A stretch of 64,000 bases of DNA from Aliiroseovarius subalbicans. GTDB lineage: Bacteria; Pseudomonadota; Alphaproteobacteria; Rhodobacterales; Rhodobacteraceae. Each line of letters begins with the position of its first letter. Positions within the stretch are counted from its first letter, which is position 1. The DNA lies in contig NZ_JALBYQ010000001.1 in NCBI RefSeq assembly GCF_022678625.1, positions 1,387,895-1,451,894 on the forward strand. The letters are read 5' to 3'. This document shows positions 16,309 to 25,117 of this stretch, piece after piece. The position numbers and the translations under genes are program-made. The notes under the pieces were generated by a model. It was not told where the DNA came from, ran no database searches, and saw nothing but the letters and a program-made list of their open reading frames with translations.

Positions 16309-16886
16309 GCATCACCTTTGTAAAGCGGCAAGCCTGCCGCCAGAAGCAGCCCGGCGGTTTCGGCAACCGGCAGCCCCATCACGGCCGAGTAGCTGCCCTG
16401 GATCCACGGAATGAACGCGCCAGCCGGGCCCTGGATGGCATAGCCACCGGCCTTGCCGCGCCAATCGTCGCTGCCGATGTAGGACGCCAGCTCATTTTTG
16501 GACAACCGCTTCATCTTCACGCTGGTGACGACGTCACGGGTGAAGGTCTGGGTCGCATTACGCACGGCAACCGAGGTGATGACCTTGTGGCGCCGCCCGG
16601 CCAGAGCGCGCAGAAACTGCGCCGCCTCGCTGGCGTCGGCGGGTTTGCCGAGAATGCGGCGGCCCAGCGCAACGGTGGTATCGGCGCACAGCACAATCTC
16701 ATCTGGCGCAACTTTCATCGCAGCGGCCTTTTCGGCGGCGATGCGACGGCAATAGGCCAGCGGCAGTTCGCCTTTCAAAGGGTCTTCATTGATGTCCGGT
16801 GGGCGCACCTCGTCCGCCACCAGGCCCAATTGCAACAGCAATTCTGCCCGGCGCGGGCTTCCCGAACCGAGAATCAGGCGCGCCAT
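16305..16886 (-). CDS. maf: Maf family nucleotide pyrophosphatase
   Basis: 193 residues, the normal size. The N-terminal [10 protein letters not shown] motif and the catalytic aspartate D69 in LCADTTV are clear, and the C-terminal region has [13 protein letters not shown]. Maf proteins hydrolyse non-canonical or methylated nucleoside triphosphates. It lies nine bases after infA in the transcript and overlaps the RNase G-like gene. Confidence 0.92.
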   Translation of the reverse strand: MARLILGSGSPRRAELLLQLGLVADEVRPPDINEDPLKGELPLAYCRRIAAEKAAAMKVAPDEIVLCADTTVALGRRILGKPADASEAAQFLRALAGRRHKVITSVAVRNATQTFTRDVVTSVKMKRLSKNELASYIGSDDWRGKAGGYAIQGPAGAFIPWIQGSYSAVMGLPVAETAGLLLAAGLPLYKGDA

Positions 16887-16895
16887 ACGCTGCGC

Positions 16896-17114
16896 TTACT
16901 TGAAGCGGTAGTTGATCCGACCCTTGGTCAGATCATAGGGGGTCATTTCGACCTGCACCTTGTCGCCAGCCAGAACACGGATGCGATTCTTGCGCATCTT
17001 GCCTGCCGTGTGCGCGATGATCGTATGGCCGTTTTCCAGCTCGACCAGAAATGTCGCGTTCGGCAGGAGTTCCTTAACGACACCGGGAAATTCGAGCAGT
17101 TCTTCCTTGGCCAT
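16896..17114 (-). CDS. infA: Translation initiation factor IF-1
   Basis: 72 residues from ATG 17114 ([13 protein letters not shown]), preceded by AGGAG. The single S1/OB fold is obvious: [32 protein letters not shown] and [16 protein letters not shown]-1 binds the ribosomal A site during initiation. First gene of the run infA-maf-RNase-yacG-tRNA-Phe. An upstream in-frame ATG at 17156 has no ribosome site and adds non-family sequence. Confidence 0.97.
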   Translation of the reverse strand: MAKEELLEFPGVVKELLPNATFLVELENGHTIIAHTAGKMRKNRIRVLAGDKVQVEMTPYDLTKGRINYRFK

Positions 17115-17311
17115 GTTCACTCCTGTTTGATGACCCGCCAATCGCGGGCGCCGCATAGATGGGACTAAAAGGCGGGGTTTTCAAGGGAAATCGGCGCGCG
17201 AACCGGCAATCGGGCCGCAATGTCACGCCCCAGCACATGTTAAAGGCGATTTGATTTGTTCGAACACCCGCGATAACTCTGAAAGGACGGGGTTTAAGCG
17301 GAGGCGATCTC

Positions 17312-18061
17312 ATGTGTTGGAACACCGGTGTATCGGCCGCGATGGCGGTGGGCGGGGTTGTGTTGACCGTCGTGTCGGCCCGACGCGGCGATCCGCCCGC
17401 CTTCTGGATGACACTGGGGTTCTTCACAATCATGGAAGTCGTGCAAGCGGTGTCCTACCCTGTCATCGGACAATGCGGACAGCCCTTGAACCGGTCCCTG
17501 ACCATATTCAGTTTCGGCCATATCACGCTACATCCGTTCTTTTTCAACGCCTTGGCGCTGGCGATGCTGCCGGATGCCGCGCGCCGACGAGTGCAGGGCT
17601 GGGTCTTTGCGCTGTGTGGCATCGCGATGATCTATACAATCGCGCAACTGGCCCCGCTGACCGGAAATGGCACCTGCGCGCCGCACCGCATGATGTGTGG
17701 CACCGATTTTTGCACCGTGCCGGGCAATTGGCACCTGGCGTGGGAGATGCCGTTGAATTCCTGGGGCAACGGGCTGGCCACGTCAGACTGGTGGCTGTTG
17801 CGGCAGTTCCGTGACGGCATGGTCGGCTATGGCTTGGCGGTCTTCGTGCTGCCGCTGCTTTACGGGGCTTGGCGCATCACAGTATTCCAGTTCCTGATCG
17901 GGCCGATCCTGAGCCGGCTCATCACGCCGAACGTGAACGAACAGCCCGCGATCTGGTGCTTGGCGGCGGTCGGCATCGCGGCGTTGATCGTCTTCACCCC
18001 GCTGCGCGATCTGTTCAAGGTGCAACGTGGGCCGCTGGGGCACCTAAAGCACGCGGCCTAG
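17312..18061 (+). CDS. Multi-pass membrane protein (DUF5765-like)
   Basis: 249 residues with about six to seven hydrophobic segments. The N-terminus MCWNTGVSAAMAV and the pattern with WMTLGFFTIMEVVQAVSY resemble a Rhodobacterales membrane family I believe is DUF5765. A cysteine-rich loop between segments (GNGTCAPHRMMCGTDFCTVPGNWHLAWEMP) could bind metal or form disulfides. It is alone on the plus strand and converges on the phosphatase gene with a four-base stop overlap. Function unknown. Confidence 0.7.
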   Translation: MCWNTGVSAAMAVGGVVLTVVSARRGDPPAFWMTLGFFTIMEVVQAVSYPVIGQCGQPLNRSLTIFSFGHITLHPFFFNALALAMLPDAARRRVQGWVFALCGIAMIYTIAQLAPLTGNGTCAPHRMMCGTDFCTVPGNWHLAWEMPLNSWGNGLATSDWWLLRQFRDGMVGYGLAVFVLPLLYGAWRITVFQFLIGPILSRLITPNVNEQPAIWCLAAVGIAALIVFTPLRDLFKVQRGPLGHLKHAA

Positions 18062-18510
18062 GCCGTCGGCGGGCCGAAACGTTCCAGTATCCGGCCGCGG
18101 ATCTGGTCGCGGGTCTGGCGGTAAGCCTCAAGCTTTTCGTCCCGCTTCGCGCCCAAACCGGTCGGGTCCATGATCGGCCAGTATTCCACATCAAGGTGGT
18201 AGACCCGCGTCAGATCCAGCGCGCGACGCTGGCTGGCGGGTGACAACGCCACGATCAGGTCGAAGGACGACAGGTCGTCGCCCCATTCCTGCATCTGGTC
18301 GAAACTGCGCACCGTGTGGCCGGACAGGGAAATCCCCAGCTCCTCACAAACCGCGACGGAAAAACCATCGACCTCCAGCTCACTGTGAACGCCGGCAGAT
18401 TGCACATAAATCTCGTGGCCATAAAAGGCCTTCATCATGCCCTCGGCCATAGGGCTGCGGACCGAATTGTGGTCGCAGCAGAACAGCACGGATTGAGGGC
18501 GATCCACCAT
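18058..18510 (-). CDS. Low-molecular-weight protein tyrosine phosphatase family protein
   Basis: 150 residues. The P-loop C12-x5-R18-S (CDHNSVRSP) near the N-terminus and the general acid in IMDPTG define the family. Members act as tyrosine phosphatases or, with extra cysteines, as arsenate reductases; the second active-site cysteine context is not decisive. It is the last gene of the murA-DUF2948-hisD-UPF0262 run, three bases after UPF0262. Confidence 0.85.
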   Translation of the reverse strand: MVDRPQSVLFCCDHNSVRSPMAEGMMKAFYGHEIYVQSAGVHSELEVDGFSVAVCEELGISLSGHTVRSFDQMQEWGDDLSSFDLIVALSPASQRRALDLTRVYHLDVEYWPIMDPTGLGAKRDEKLEAYRQTRDQIRGRILERFGPPTA

Positions 18511-18513
18511 GCG

Positions 18514-18993
18514 TCAACCCCAGTGCAGAACGCAGATCAGGGTGAACAGGCGTCGCGCGGTGTCGATGTCGATCTCGGCCTTGCCTTCCAACCGTTCCTG
18601 CAACACCCGCGCGCCTTCGTTGTGAATGCCGCGCCGCGCCATGTCGATCGCTTCGATCTGGCTGGGGGGCAATTTCTTCACCGCATCGAAATAGCTTTCG
18701 CAGATCGCGAAGTAGTCCTTCACCACCTGCCGGAACGGACCCAGCGACATGTGGAATTCCGCCGCAGGATCGCCAGCTTCGGTCTTCACATCGACCACCA
18801 GCCGCTTTTCACGGATCGCCAGCCCCATGTGATAGGGCCCGTCCGGCGCCACCTGATCGCCGCGCGGTTCCAGCTTGAAGGAATTGTCCTCAAGCAGGTC
18901 AAACACCGCGACCTTGCGCTCCTGCTCGATCGCGGGGGTGGGGGCGGCCAGACCGGTGTCGTCGATCTCGATATGGGTGATGCGGTTGGTCAT
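18514..18993 (-). CDS. UPF0262 family protein
   Basis: 159 residues, nearly all family-like: RITHIEIDD at the start, PYHMGLAIREKRLVVDV in the middle and ARRLFTLICVLHWG at the end. The family is conserved in alphaproteobacteria next to hisD and has no established function. One base separates it from hisD. Confidence 0.88.
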   Translation of the reverse strand: MTNRITHIEIDDTGLAAPTPAIEQERKVAVFDLLEDNSFKLEPRGDQVAPDGPYHMGLAIREKRLVVDVKTEAGDPAAEFHMSLGPFRQVVKDYFAICESYFDAVKKLPPSQIEAIDMARRGIHNEGARVLQERLEGKAEIDIDTARRLFTLICVLHWG

Positions 18994-18994
18994 G

Positions 18995-20299
18995 TCACTG
19001 CTCGTTCAGACGGTTCAGCCGGGCGCGGACGGACAGGCCGTGGGCCTCCAGGCTTTCGGAAATGGCAAGGGTTTCGGCGGCGGGACCGATGGCCGCCAGC
19101 GCGGCGGGGGTCATGCGCGCCAGCGTGGTGCGTTTCAGGAAATCCATCACGCTAAGGCCCGAGCTGAACCGCGCCGAGCGTGCGGTGGGCAGCACGTGGT
19201 TCGGGCCGCCGACATAATCCCCGATGGCTTCCGGCGTCCATTGGCCCAGGAAGATCGCGCCCGCATGGGTGCATTTTGCCGCCAGCGCGTCAGGGTCGGC
19301 GACGCACAGCTCAAGGTGTTCAGGTGCGATGCGGTTGGACAGTTCTGCGGCCTCGTCCATGTCGCGCACGATGATCGTGGCACCGAAATCGCGCCAGGAG
19401 GCGCCGGCGATGGCGCGCCGCTCCAACGTTTCCAGACGTGTCTCAACCGCGGCCACGACCCGGTCCGCAAATGCCGCATCATCCGTGATCAGAATCGACT
19501 GTGCGCTTTCGTCGTGTTCGGCCTGGGAGAGCAGGTCCAGCGCCAGCCAGTCGGGGTCATTGTCCGCGTCCGCAATGACCAGGATCTCGGACGGGCCTGC
19601 GATCATGTCGATGCCGACCTTGCCAAACACACGGCGTTTCGCTGCCGCCACGAAAGCGTTGCCCGGCCCGGTGATCTTGTCGACCGGGGCGATCGTATCG
19701 GTGCCATAGGCCAGTGCGGCGATGGCCTGCGCGCCGCCGATGCGGTAGACCTCGTCCACCCCCGCGATACGCGCGGCCAGAAGCACCAGCGGGTTCGCGA
19801 TGCCGTCCGGCGTGGGCACGACTACGGCCAGACGCTCAACCCCGGCCACCTTGGCGGGGATCGCGTTCATCAGGACCGAGGACGGATAGCTGGCCAGCCC
19901 GCCGGGCACATACAGCCCCGCCGCCGACACCGGCGTCCAGCGCCAGCCCAATTCGGCACCTGTCTCATCCGTCCAGCGATCATCGGTCGGCATTTGGCGC
20001 AGGTGGTAGGCGCGGATGCGCTCGGCGGCCAGCTCTAGCGCGGCACGATCACTGTCTGAGACCTTGGCGCATTCCGCGTCGATCTCGTCTTGCGAATACC
20101 GCAGCGTGTCCGGGGTCAGCTGCAACCGGTCGAATTTCGCGGTCAGCTCGATCACTGCCGCATCGCCGCGGGCCCGCACATCGGCGATGATGCCGGCGAC
20201 AACGGCATCCACATCCGGGCTGTCCTCGCGCTTCATGGACAGAAGCGCGGTAAAGCGGTCCTCAAAATCTGGCTGGGTGGTGGTCAGCGTCAACGGCAT
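18995..20299 (-). CDS. hisD: Histidinol dehydrogenase
   Basis: 434 residues, the normal length. Visible landmarks include VPGGLASYPSSVLMNAIPAKVAGV, the NAD-site GPGNAFVAAAKRRVFG, the zinc-site region AEHDESAQS and APEHLELCV, and FLGQWTPEAIGDYVGGPNHVLPT. It catalyses the last two oxidations of histidine synthesis in the cytosol. It lies two bases after DUF2948 in the run. Confidence 0.96.
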   Translation of the reverse strand: MPLTLTTTQPDFEDRFTALLSMKREDSPDVDAVVAGIIADVRARGDAAVIELTAKFDRLQLTPDTLRYSQDEIDAECAKVSDSDRAALELAAERIRAYHLRQMPTDDRWTDETGAELGWRWTPVSAAGLYVPGGLASYPSSVLMNAIPAKVAGVERLAVVVPTPDGIANPLVLLAARIAGVDEVYRIGGAQAIAALAYGTDTIAPVDKITGPGNAFVAAAKRRVFGKVGIDMIAGPSEILVIADADNDPDWLALDLLSQAEHDESAQSILITDDAAFADRVVAAVETRLETLERRAIAGASWRDFGATIIVRDMDEAAELSNRIAPEHLELCVADPDALAAKCTHAGAIFLGQWTPEAIGDYVGGPNHVLPTARSARFSSGLSVMDFLKRTTLARMTPAALAAIGPAAETLAISESLEAHGLSVRARLNRLNEQ

Positions 20300-20301
20300 G
20301 T

Positions 20302-20781
20302 CTACTCCGGGTGTTCAGGCGTGTGCTTGGAGGGGGCCAGATAGGGTCGCGTCACGTCACGCAGGGTGACGTCCAGCGCCTCGACCTCAAGCGCAATCGC
20401 GCCGTCGCCGGCCAGGGTCAGTTCGATCCGGCCCATGCCGTCCTCGCCCGGCGCAAAGGACACGGACAGAAGCGACAGCACCATGTCGGCGTCGCCCCGG
20501 TCCAGCCCCTGGCTTTGCACCTTCATCACGTCGTTCACCGCCAGCACCGCCTGCACCCGCTCCACCGGGCGTCCACGCCGGTCGGCGGCGGGCTTGTCTT
20601 CCCAGCGAAAGCGATTCAGCAACAGGGCAAAGCGGCGCTGCGACGGTTGCCAGGTCATTTCCGTGATCGGAAACACCGCATCCTGCGCCAGCGCGCTGAG
20701 CACCGACAAATCGTCCGCATCCAATGCCATCAGGCGCAGCGGCTGATCGCCACCGTCTTCGAATTTGGCGTCGTCGCTCAT
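20302..20781 (-). CDS. DUF2948 family protein
   Basis: 159 residues beginning in family style with [24 protein letters not shown] and [12 protein letters not shown]. The family is restricted to alphaproteobacteria and commonly lies between murA and hisD, as here. It is soluble with no known function. The start overlaps the murA stop (ATGA), so translation is coupled. Confidence 0.85.
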   Translation of the reverse strand: MSDDAKFEDGGDQPLRLMALDADDLSVLSALAQDAVFPITEMTWQPSQRRFALLLNRFRWEDKPAADRRGRPVERVQAVLAVNDVMKVQSQGLDRGDADMVLSLLSVSFAPGEDGMGRIELTLAGDGAIALEVEALDVTLRDVTRPYLAPSKHTPEHPE

Positions 20782-22043
20782 TCTTTGATCCGTTCGATGC
20801 GGGCGCCGACTGAGGACAGTTTGCGCACAACTTTTTCATAGCCGCGATCCAGGTGATAGACCCGGTTGACCACGGTTTCGCCTTCGGCCGCCAGACCCGC
20901 CAGGATCAGCGACACGGACGCGCGCAGGTCGGTCGCCATCACCGGCGCGCCCTTCAGCTTGTCGACCCCGCGCACCGTGGCGTGGCCGCCGTGCACTTCG
21001 ATATCGGCGCCCATCCGCACCAGTTCCGGCGCGTGCATGAAGCGGTTCTCAAAAATCTTTTCTTCCAGCACGCTGGTGCCGTCAGCGGTGCACAGCATCG
21101 CCATCATCTGCGCCTGCAGATCGGTGGGGAACCCCGGAAACGGCTCGGTCGTCACGTCAACCGCACTCACCCGCCCGTTGCGACGCGCCACTTTCAGCCC
21201 GCGCTTGGTTTCCTCGACATGGATGCCCGCCGCATCCAGCTTTTCGCAAAACGCGCCGACCAGCTCGATGCGTCCACCGATGCATTCCACTTCCCCGCCC
21301 GCAATCGCCGGGGCCAGCATATAGGTGCCAAGCTCGATCCGATCGGTCACCACCGGGTGGGTGGCGCCGTGCAGGCGGTCAACGCCCTGAATGGTGATCT
21401 CGGACGTGCCGTCGCCATCAATCTGAGCACCCATCGCGCGCAAGCAGGTGGCCAGATCGACAATCTCAGGCTCACGCGCCGCGTTCTTCAGAACCGTGGT
21501 GCCCTTGGCCAGCGTTGCAGCCATCATGATGTTCTCGGTCGCGCCCACGGACGCAAAGTTCATCTCATAGACCGCACCCTTCAGCCCCTTGGGGGCCTTC
21601 GCGTGCAGATAACCGTCGCGCAGTTCAATTTCGGCGCCCATCGCCTCAAGCCCGTGAATGTGCAGGTCCATCGGACGTGCGCCAATGGCGCAGCCGCCGG
21701 GCAGCGACACCTCGGCGTGACCAAAGCGCGCCAGCAGCGGCCCCAACACCAGGTTCGAGGCGCGCATCTTGCGCACGATGTCATAATCGGCATGGGCAGA
21801 CGTTAGGTCGTGACTAGACATCGCCAGCACCTGACCATTCTGTAGGGACTTCGCCTCGGCACCCAGCGAGGCCAAAAGCTCGGTCATCGTCTTGATGTCG
21901 CTCAGACGCGGCGCGTTGGTCAGCGTCAGCGGCTCTTCCGACAACAGCGTGGCCGGCATCAGCGTCAGACACGCGTTCTTGGCCCCCGCAATCGGAATTT
22001 CACCCTGCAGCTCACCGCCGCCCGTCACCACAATCGAATCCAT
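20778..22043 (-). CDS. murA: UDP-N-acetylglucosamine 1-carboxyvinyltransferase
   Basis: 421 residues, standard for MurA. K22-N23 (GAKNACL) and the active-site C118 in [10 protein letters not shown] are present; the cysteine means normal fosfomycin sensitivity would be expected. The enzyme commits UDP-GlcNAc to peptidoglycan synthesis. It leads the run murA-DUF2948-hisD-UPF0262-phosphatase and is preceded by a 49-residue reading frame. Confidence 0.97.
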   Translation of the reverse strand: MDSIVVTGGGELQGEIPIAGAKNACLTLMPATLLSEEPLTLTNAPRLSDIKTMTELLASLGAEAKSLQNGQVLAMSSHDLTSAHADYDIVRKMRASNLVLGPLLARFGHAEVSLPGGCAIGARPMDLHIHGLEAMGAEIELRDGYLHAKAPKGLKGAVYEMNFASVGATENIMMAATLAKGTTVLKNAAREPEIVDLATCLRAMGAQIDGDGTSEITIQGVDRLHGATHPVVTDRIELGTYMLAPAIAGGEVECIGGRIELVGAFCEKLDAAGIHVEETKRGLKVARRNGRVSAVDVTTEPFPGFPTDLQAQMMAMLCTADGTSVLEEKIFENRFMHAPELVRMGADIEVHGGHATVRGVDKLKGAPVMATDLRASVSLILAGLAAEGETVVNRVYHLDRGYEKVVRKLSSVGARIERIKE

Positions 22044-22057
22044 CTGCCTGCCTCGCC

Positions 22058-22207
22058 CTACTTGTTCTCGTTGTCACTTGTATCTGCCGCACGGGCCTTC
22101 GCCTGCGCCTTGCGCCGCCCCATGTTCGCCTTCAACGCCGCCTTCAACCGCTCATCGCGGGTCTGGCCTTGTTTTTGGGGCGTTTTGGTGTCGGCTTTCC
22201 TGTCCAT
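22058..22207 (-). CDS. Small basic protein upstream of murA (49 residues)
   Basis: ATG 22207 opens a 49-residue frame beginning [21 protein letters not shown] and rich in Lys, Arg, Ala and Gln, with [15 protein letters not shown] in the second half. It ends 14 bases before the murA start on the same strand. The composition suggests a nucleic-acid or ribosome-associated helical peptide. Similar short frames occur before murA in related bacteria, as far as I recall; no function is known. The reading frame and spacing support it as a real gene. Confidence 0.6.
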   Translation of the reverse strand: MDRKADTKTPQKQGQTRDERLKAALKANMGRRKAQAKARAADTSDNENK

Positions 22208-22292
22208 ATCGCCTTCTCTAACGCAGCAGACAAAAAGGGTCCAGATTGCGCTTGCGTCGTGCGCCGATTAGGTCTAATCAGCCGCCCACGGC

Positions 22293-22367
<75 letters not shown>

Positions 22368-22538
22368 TTTCCGCAAAGCCCCTGACCCAATCCGCGCCAC
22401 CCTCGCAGACGATCCACGCCAATGGTCTTCTAGAAGGGTATTTGCCGGTGAAGGATACCGAAGTCTCAACCCTAAATTGATCTCGACTCTACCTTAAAGA
22501 GATTCGCTTTTCGGGTGAGCTCAACCCGTTAACCTGTC

Positions 22539-22554
22539 TTAATGATTGGTTAAC
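22539..22554 (+). promoter_or_regulatory. CtrA-type binding box
   Basis: TTAA-TGATTGG-TTAAC matches exactly the TTAA-N7-TTAAC form bound by the cell-cycle regulator CtrA in alphaproteobacteria. A third TTAA at 22529-22532 lies six bases upstream, and the whole is framed by a perfect 8-bp inverted repeat CGTTAACC (22527-22534) / GGTTAACG (22548-22555). It lies 170 bases before luxR. Confidence 0.6.
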
Positions 22555-22566
22555 GCGATATCGCTC

Positions 22567-22592
22567 TGTGGATAAGTCCTGCGTTATCCACA
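22567..22592. promoter_or_regulatory. Head-to-head pair of perfect DnaA boxes
   Basis: TGTGGATAA (22567-22575) and TTATCCACA (22584-22592) are two exact consensus DnaA boxes in inverted orientation with an 8-base spacer. DnaA bound here could act as a transcription factor on luxR or titrate DnaA. A chromosomal origin is less likely with only two boxes seen. Confidence 0.6.
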
Positions 22593-22595
22593 CTC

Positions 22596-22615
22596 ACCTA
22601 TTCAAAAGGTTAGGT
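22596..22615. promoter_or_regulatory. Lux-box-like 20-bp dyad
   Basis: ACCTA-N10-TAGGT is a 20-bp dyad with the geometry of lux boxes (ACCTG-N10-CAGGT type), upstream of a luxR-luxI pair. The five outer base pairs are symmetric. It begins four bases after the DnaA boxes. Autoregulation by the LuxR protein encoded downstream is the likely use. Confidence 0.6.
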
Positions 22616-22724
22616 TCGAAAAAACACACATTCTTCCAAGTGTGCAGTAATCCGCGGTTCCCCTACGTCAACTCGCAATTTCCGGTTGTGCTCGCTTGGC
22701 GCCACTCCCTAAATTTGATTCAAG

Positions 22725-23336
22725 ATGGCGAACAACCAGATCATAGAAGAGCTGTTGCAAGAGCTGACGGACCGGGCGCCGACGGGGTATTTCCTTGGTC
22801 TGCACATTCGGTTCGCCGCCCCCTTGATGACCTTCCAGACCTATCCGCAGGTCTGGGCCGACCACTACACGCAGAACGCCTATGCCCTGCGTGATCCATT
22901 GATTGCCTGGGGGATATCGCGCACCGGGGCCACACGATGGTGCGATATCGACATCCCGGATCCGTTCGGCATCATGGACGAGGCCAGGACCTTCGGCCTG
23001 ACCCATGGTGTTTCGATCTCTTGCGGCAAGGTGACATCGCGCACCATTGCAGGGGTGGCGCGATCGGACCGGGAGTTCACGGACGCGGAGATTGCCGAGC
23101 TGAGCGGCATCATCCTGCGCCTCCACCATGAGACCGAACCGCCCGACAACCTGACGGCGGCCGAAATCGAAGCGCTCCGGGTCGTGGGATCCGGCGAGCG
23201 CTACGCATCGGGCGCAGCCCGATTGGGGATTTCGGAGAGTGCTCTCAAGGCGCGCCTGACAACGGCACGTCGCAAACTGTTTGCCCGTACGTCTGCCGAA
23301 GCAATCCAACGTGCCAAGGATTATCGCCTGATCTAG
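22725..23336 (+). CDS. LuxR family quorum-sensing transcriptional regulator
   Basis: 203 residues. The N-terminal autoinducer-binding domain carries the conserved W44, Y48 and D57-P58 (VWADHYTQNAYALRDPLIAW), then WCDIDIPDPFGIMDEARTFGL. The C-terminal GerE/LuxR helix-turn-helix spans about 140-203 (NLTAAEIEALRVVGSG, LGISESALKARL). It binds an acyl-homoserine lactone and then DNA. The synthase gene follows after 67 bases. The long upstream region holds the CtrA, DnaA and lux-type sites, so expression may be tied to both density and cell cycle. Confidence 0.92.
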   Translation: MANNQIIEELLQELTDRAPTGYFLGLHIRFAAPLMTFQTYPQVWADHYTQNAYALRDPLIAWGISRTGATRWCDIDIPDPFGIMDEARTFGLTHGVSISCGKVTSRTIAGVARSDREFTDAEIAELSGIILRLHHETEPPDNLTAAEIEALRVVGSGERYASGAARLGISESALKARLTTARRKLFARTSAEAIQRAKDYRLI

Positions 23337-23403
23337 GCCCTTGGAATTCAATGCTTTTTCAGATGCCGGGCTGGGATTTTCAACCAAGCTGGAGGCTTTT
23401 TTC

Positions 23404-23991
23404 ATGCAAACCACGACACTTTCGTTCGAAAACATGCACAACCATGGCGAGCTTTTTGCGAATCTTCTTCGCGCTAGACGTCAGTCATTCATCGTGCAAA
23501 ACAACTGGGACCTACCCGAGGCTATGGGGATGGAATACGACCAATATGACACCCCTGCCAGCCGTTGGGTCGCCGTGCACCAGTTCGGTCAGATTCTGGC
23601 CGGCATCCGACTGACACCGACCACCGCACGGTGCGGCATCTATTCCTACATGATCCGCGACGCGCAGCGTGGGCTGCTCGATTCGATCCCCTCGGACCTG
23701 TTGTATGACGAGGCGCCCGTGGCGGAAAACATCTGGGAAAGCAGCCGCGTCTTCGTGGCCCATGACACACCGCAGCGCATCCGCCGCCGGGTGCATGCCC
23801 ACCTGATCACCGAGATGACCAAATCCGCCCGCGAACTGGGCGCGACACAGGTGCTGGGACTGATTCCGGCAAACTGGCCACGTTGGGCCAAACGCTGCGG
23901 CCTCGACGCGGTCGGCGCGGGTCGGGTGATGCATATCGACGGGGTGGACAACCAGGTTGTGTCGATCAACCTGTCGACTAAATTGCATTAA
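23404..23991 (+). CDS. Acyl-homoserine-lactone synthase (LuxI family)
   Basis: 195 residues from ATG 23404, chosen for GGAGG eight bases upstream. The invariant LuxI residues are present: R25 and F29 (RRQSF), W35, E44, D46 and D49 (MEYDQYDT) and R69 (AGIRLTPT). It makes the acyl-HSL signal from SAM and acyl-ACP in the cytoplasm. Paired with the LuxR gene upstream. The acyl chain cannot be told from the sequence. Confidence 0.94.
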   Translation: MQTTTLSFENMHNHGELFANLLRARRQSFIVQNNWDLPEAMGMEYDQYDTPASRWVAVHQFGQILAGIRLTPTTARCGIYSYMIRDAQRGLLDSIPSDLLYDEAPVAENIWESSRVFVAHDTPQRIRRRVHAHLITEMTKSARELGATQVLGLIPANWPRWAKRCGLDAVGAGRVMHIDGVDNQVVSINLSTKLH

Positions 23992-24008
23992 ACGGGTGCG
24001 CCTGTCTT

Positions 24009-24030
24009 CCCCTGACCTTTGGGTCGGGGG
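24009..24030 (+). terminator. Possible hairpin terminator after luxI
   Basis: CCCCTGACC and GGTCGGGGG form a 9-bp stem (one T-G pair) around a TTTG loop, 18 bases after the luxI stop. No T-run follows, so it may be a weak or Rho-assisted terminator. Confidence 0.35.
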
Positions 24031-24146
24031 AACTCCGAAAGTCGGCTCTGATCACATTGTGATCAACCCGCGGGTGTCAATTACACCGTTCTTAGGGCAT
24101 ACTTGCAGGCCTCTGAGAGCCGTGGCGGATTTTGACCGAAAGCAAT

Positions 24147-24533
24147 ATGATGAACACGTCTGGTTTCAGCGACGCGCTGCTCTTTTATTCAATCTCCTAC
24201 AAATGCCAGCACGAAGGCGTAGCCAGCCTGGCCGGGATTATTGCAGCAGAGGACGCCATTAACAGAAGCGCTCCGACCCTTGATGAACTCAATGCTGGAC
24301 TGAGCAAACTGCACGCGGCCGGGTTAATAGAGCGCATGGCAGATGGCTTTTGCACAACCGGCGCAGGCACCAAGTTGTACGAGATTGTAAATGCGGGCGA
24401 CGGTGATGTGTTTTCCCGGTTGGAGAAATTGGCGTCTCTGATCGGTGCGCCAAACTCCTTGGGTGGAGTTTCGCCGGAAGTGTCAGCAAGCGAATATCAG
24501 AGCGCATACAGCGCCTATTACGGTTTATCGTAA
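24147..24533 (+). CDS. Hypothetical protein, possible winged-helix fold
   Basis: 128 residues from ATG 24147 (ATG 24150 also possible). Not recognised. The middle (TLDELNAGLSKLHAAGLIERMADGFCTTGAGTKLYEIV) resembles the recognition helix and wing of small winged-helix proteins, as in DprA-tail or PadR-like modules, without a clear match. It lies 155 bases after luxI on the same strand. No convincing ribosome site is visible, so the start is uncertain. Confidence 0.55.
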   Translation: MMNTSGFSDALLFYSISYKCQHEGVASLAGIIAAEDAINRSAPTLDELNAGLSKLHAAGLIERMADGFCTTGAGTKLYEIVNAGDGDVFSRLEKLASLIGAPNSLGGVSPEVSASEYQSAYSAYYGLS

Positions 24534-24658
24534 ATTGCCGTTGAAATTGTGAGAGTACGCATAGGTTCGCGCGCTACTTCCCTTTGGGCAAACCCTCTCG
24601 TACGCCAATTTCAAGCCAGCATTTTGCTTGGGACGCGCCTTGCCACTCCAATTCGACT

Positions 24659-25023
24659 TCACCCTTCCAGTACTTCCACACTCCGCAGATGGTCCAGGTT
24701 GCCAACGCCTATCGCTCCCCAAACGGGAAACCGCTCGCCACCCAAATTGTATTGGGGGGCGGCATGCCACAACGGCACGATGTGCTTCCGGAACAGATGC
24801 TCATGTGAATCGAAACCACCATTGCCTTCACCCTCACGCTTGGCGATGTGGGAAATGACCTAACCCGAAGGCCGCTCGAACACGCTGACGCCGACAAAGA
24901 TCACACCAATGCCTGGGTGGGGGTGTAGCTCTACAAATTGAACGTGGTCGTTCTTGTCAAATTCGACCCCGACCGCTCCGTTCCTGTATCAATCAATTCG
25001 GTCGTGGGGCGATGATTTTTCAT
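24659..25023 (-). pseudogene. Broken small gene, frameshift and internal stop
   Basis: On the minus strand ATG 25023 opens a frame (MKNHRPTTELIDTG) that loses phase near 24990. The next frame reads VGVEFDKNDHVQFVELHPHPG and GVSVFERPSG, hits TAG at 24860-24862, and continues in the same frame with HEHLFRKHIVPLWHAAPQY and VWGAIGVGNL to TGA at 24659. The regular, protein-like pattern on both sides of the stop suggests a decayed coding gene of about 120 residues. I do not recognise its family with confidence; its style recalls small immunity-like or SUKH-neighbour proteins. Confidence 0.5.
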
Positions 25024-25117
25024 GGCCCATATCGTGCATCACTCCGATCACATCTTCTCGTTATGCACCCAGCCTAATCGGCAAAATACCGGTATGAGGC
25101 AGCACATCGAAGGACGT

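Noticed and set aside
22440-22724. Chromosomal replication origin
   Set aside because: Two perfect DnaA boxes and a CtrA box recall the Caulobacter origin, but I see only two boxes, no long AT-rich unwinding region with arrays, and no usual origin neighbours. Kept as a promoter interpretation.
24549-24863. Plus-strand open frames in the stretch after the luxI region
   Set aside because: No ribosome sites and low-complexity S/P/R-rich translations; the minus-strand broken gene explains the coding-like pattern better.
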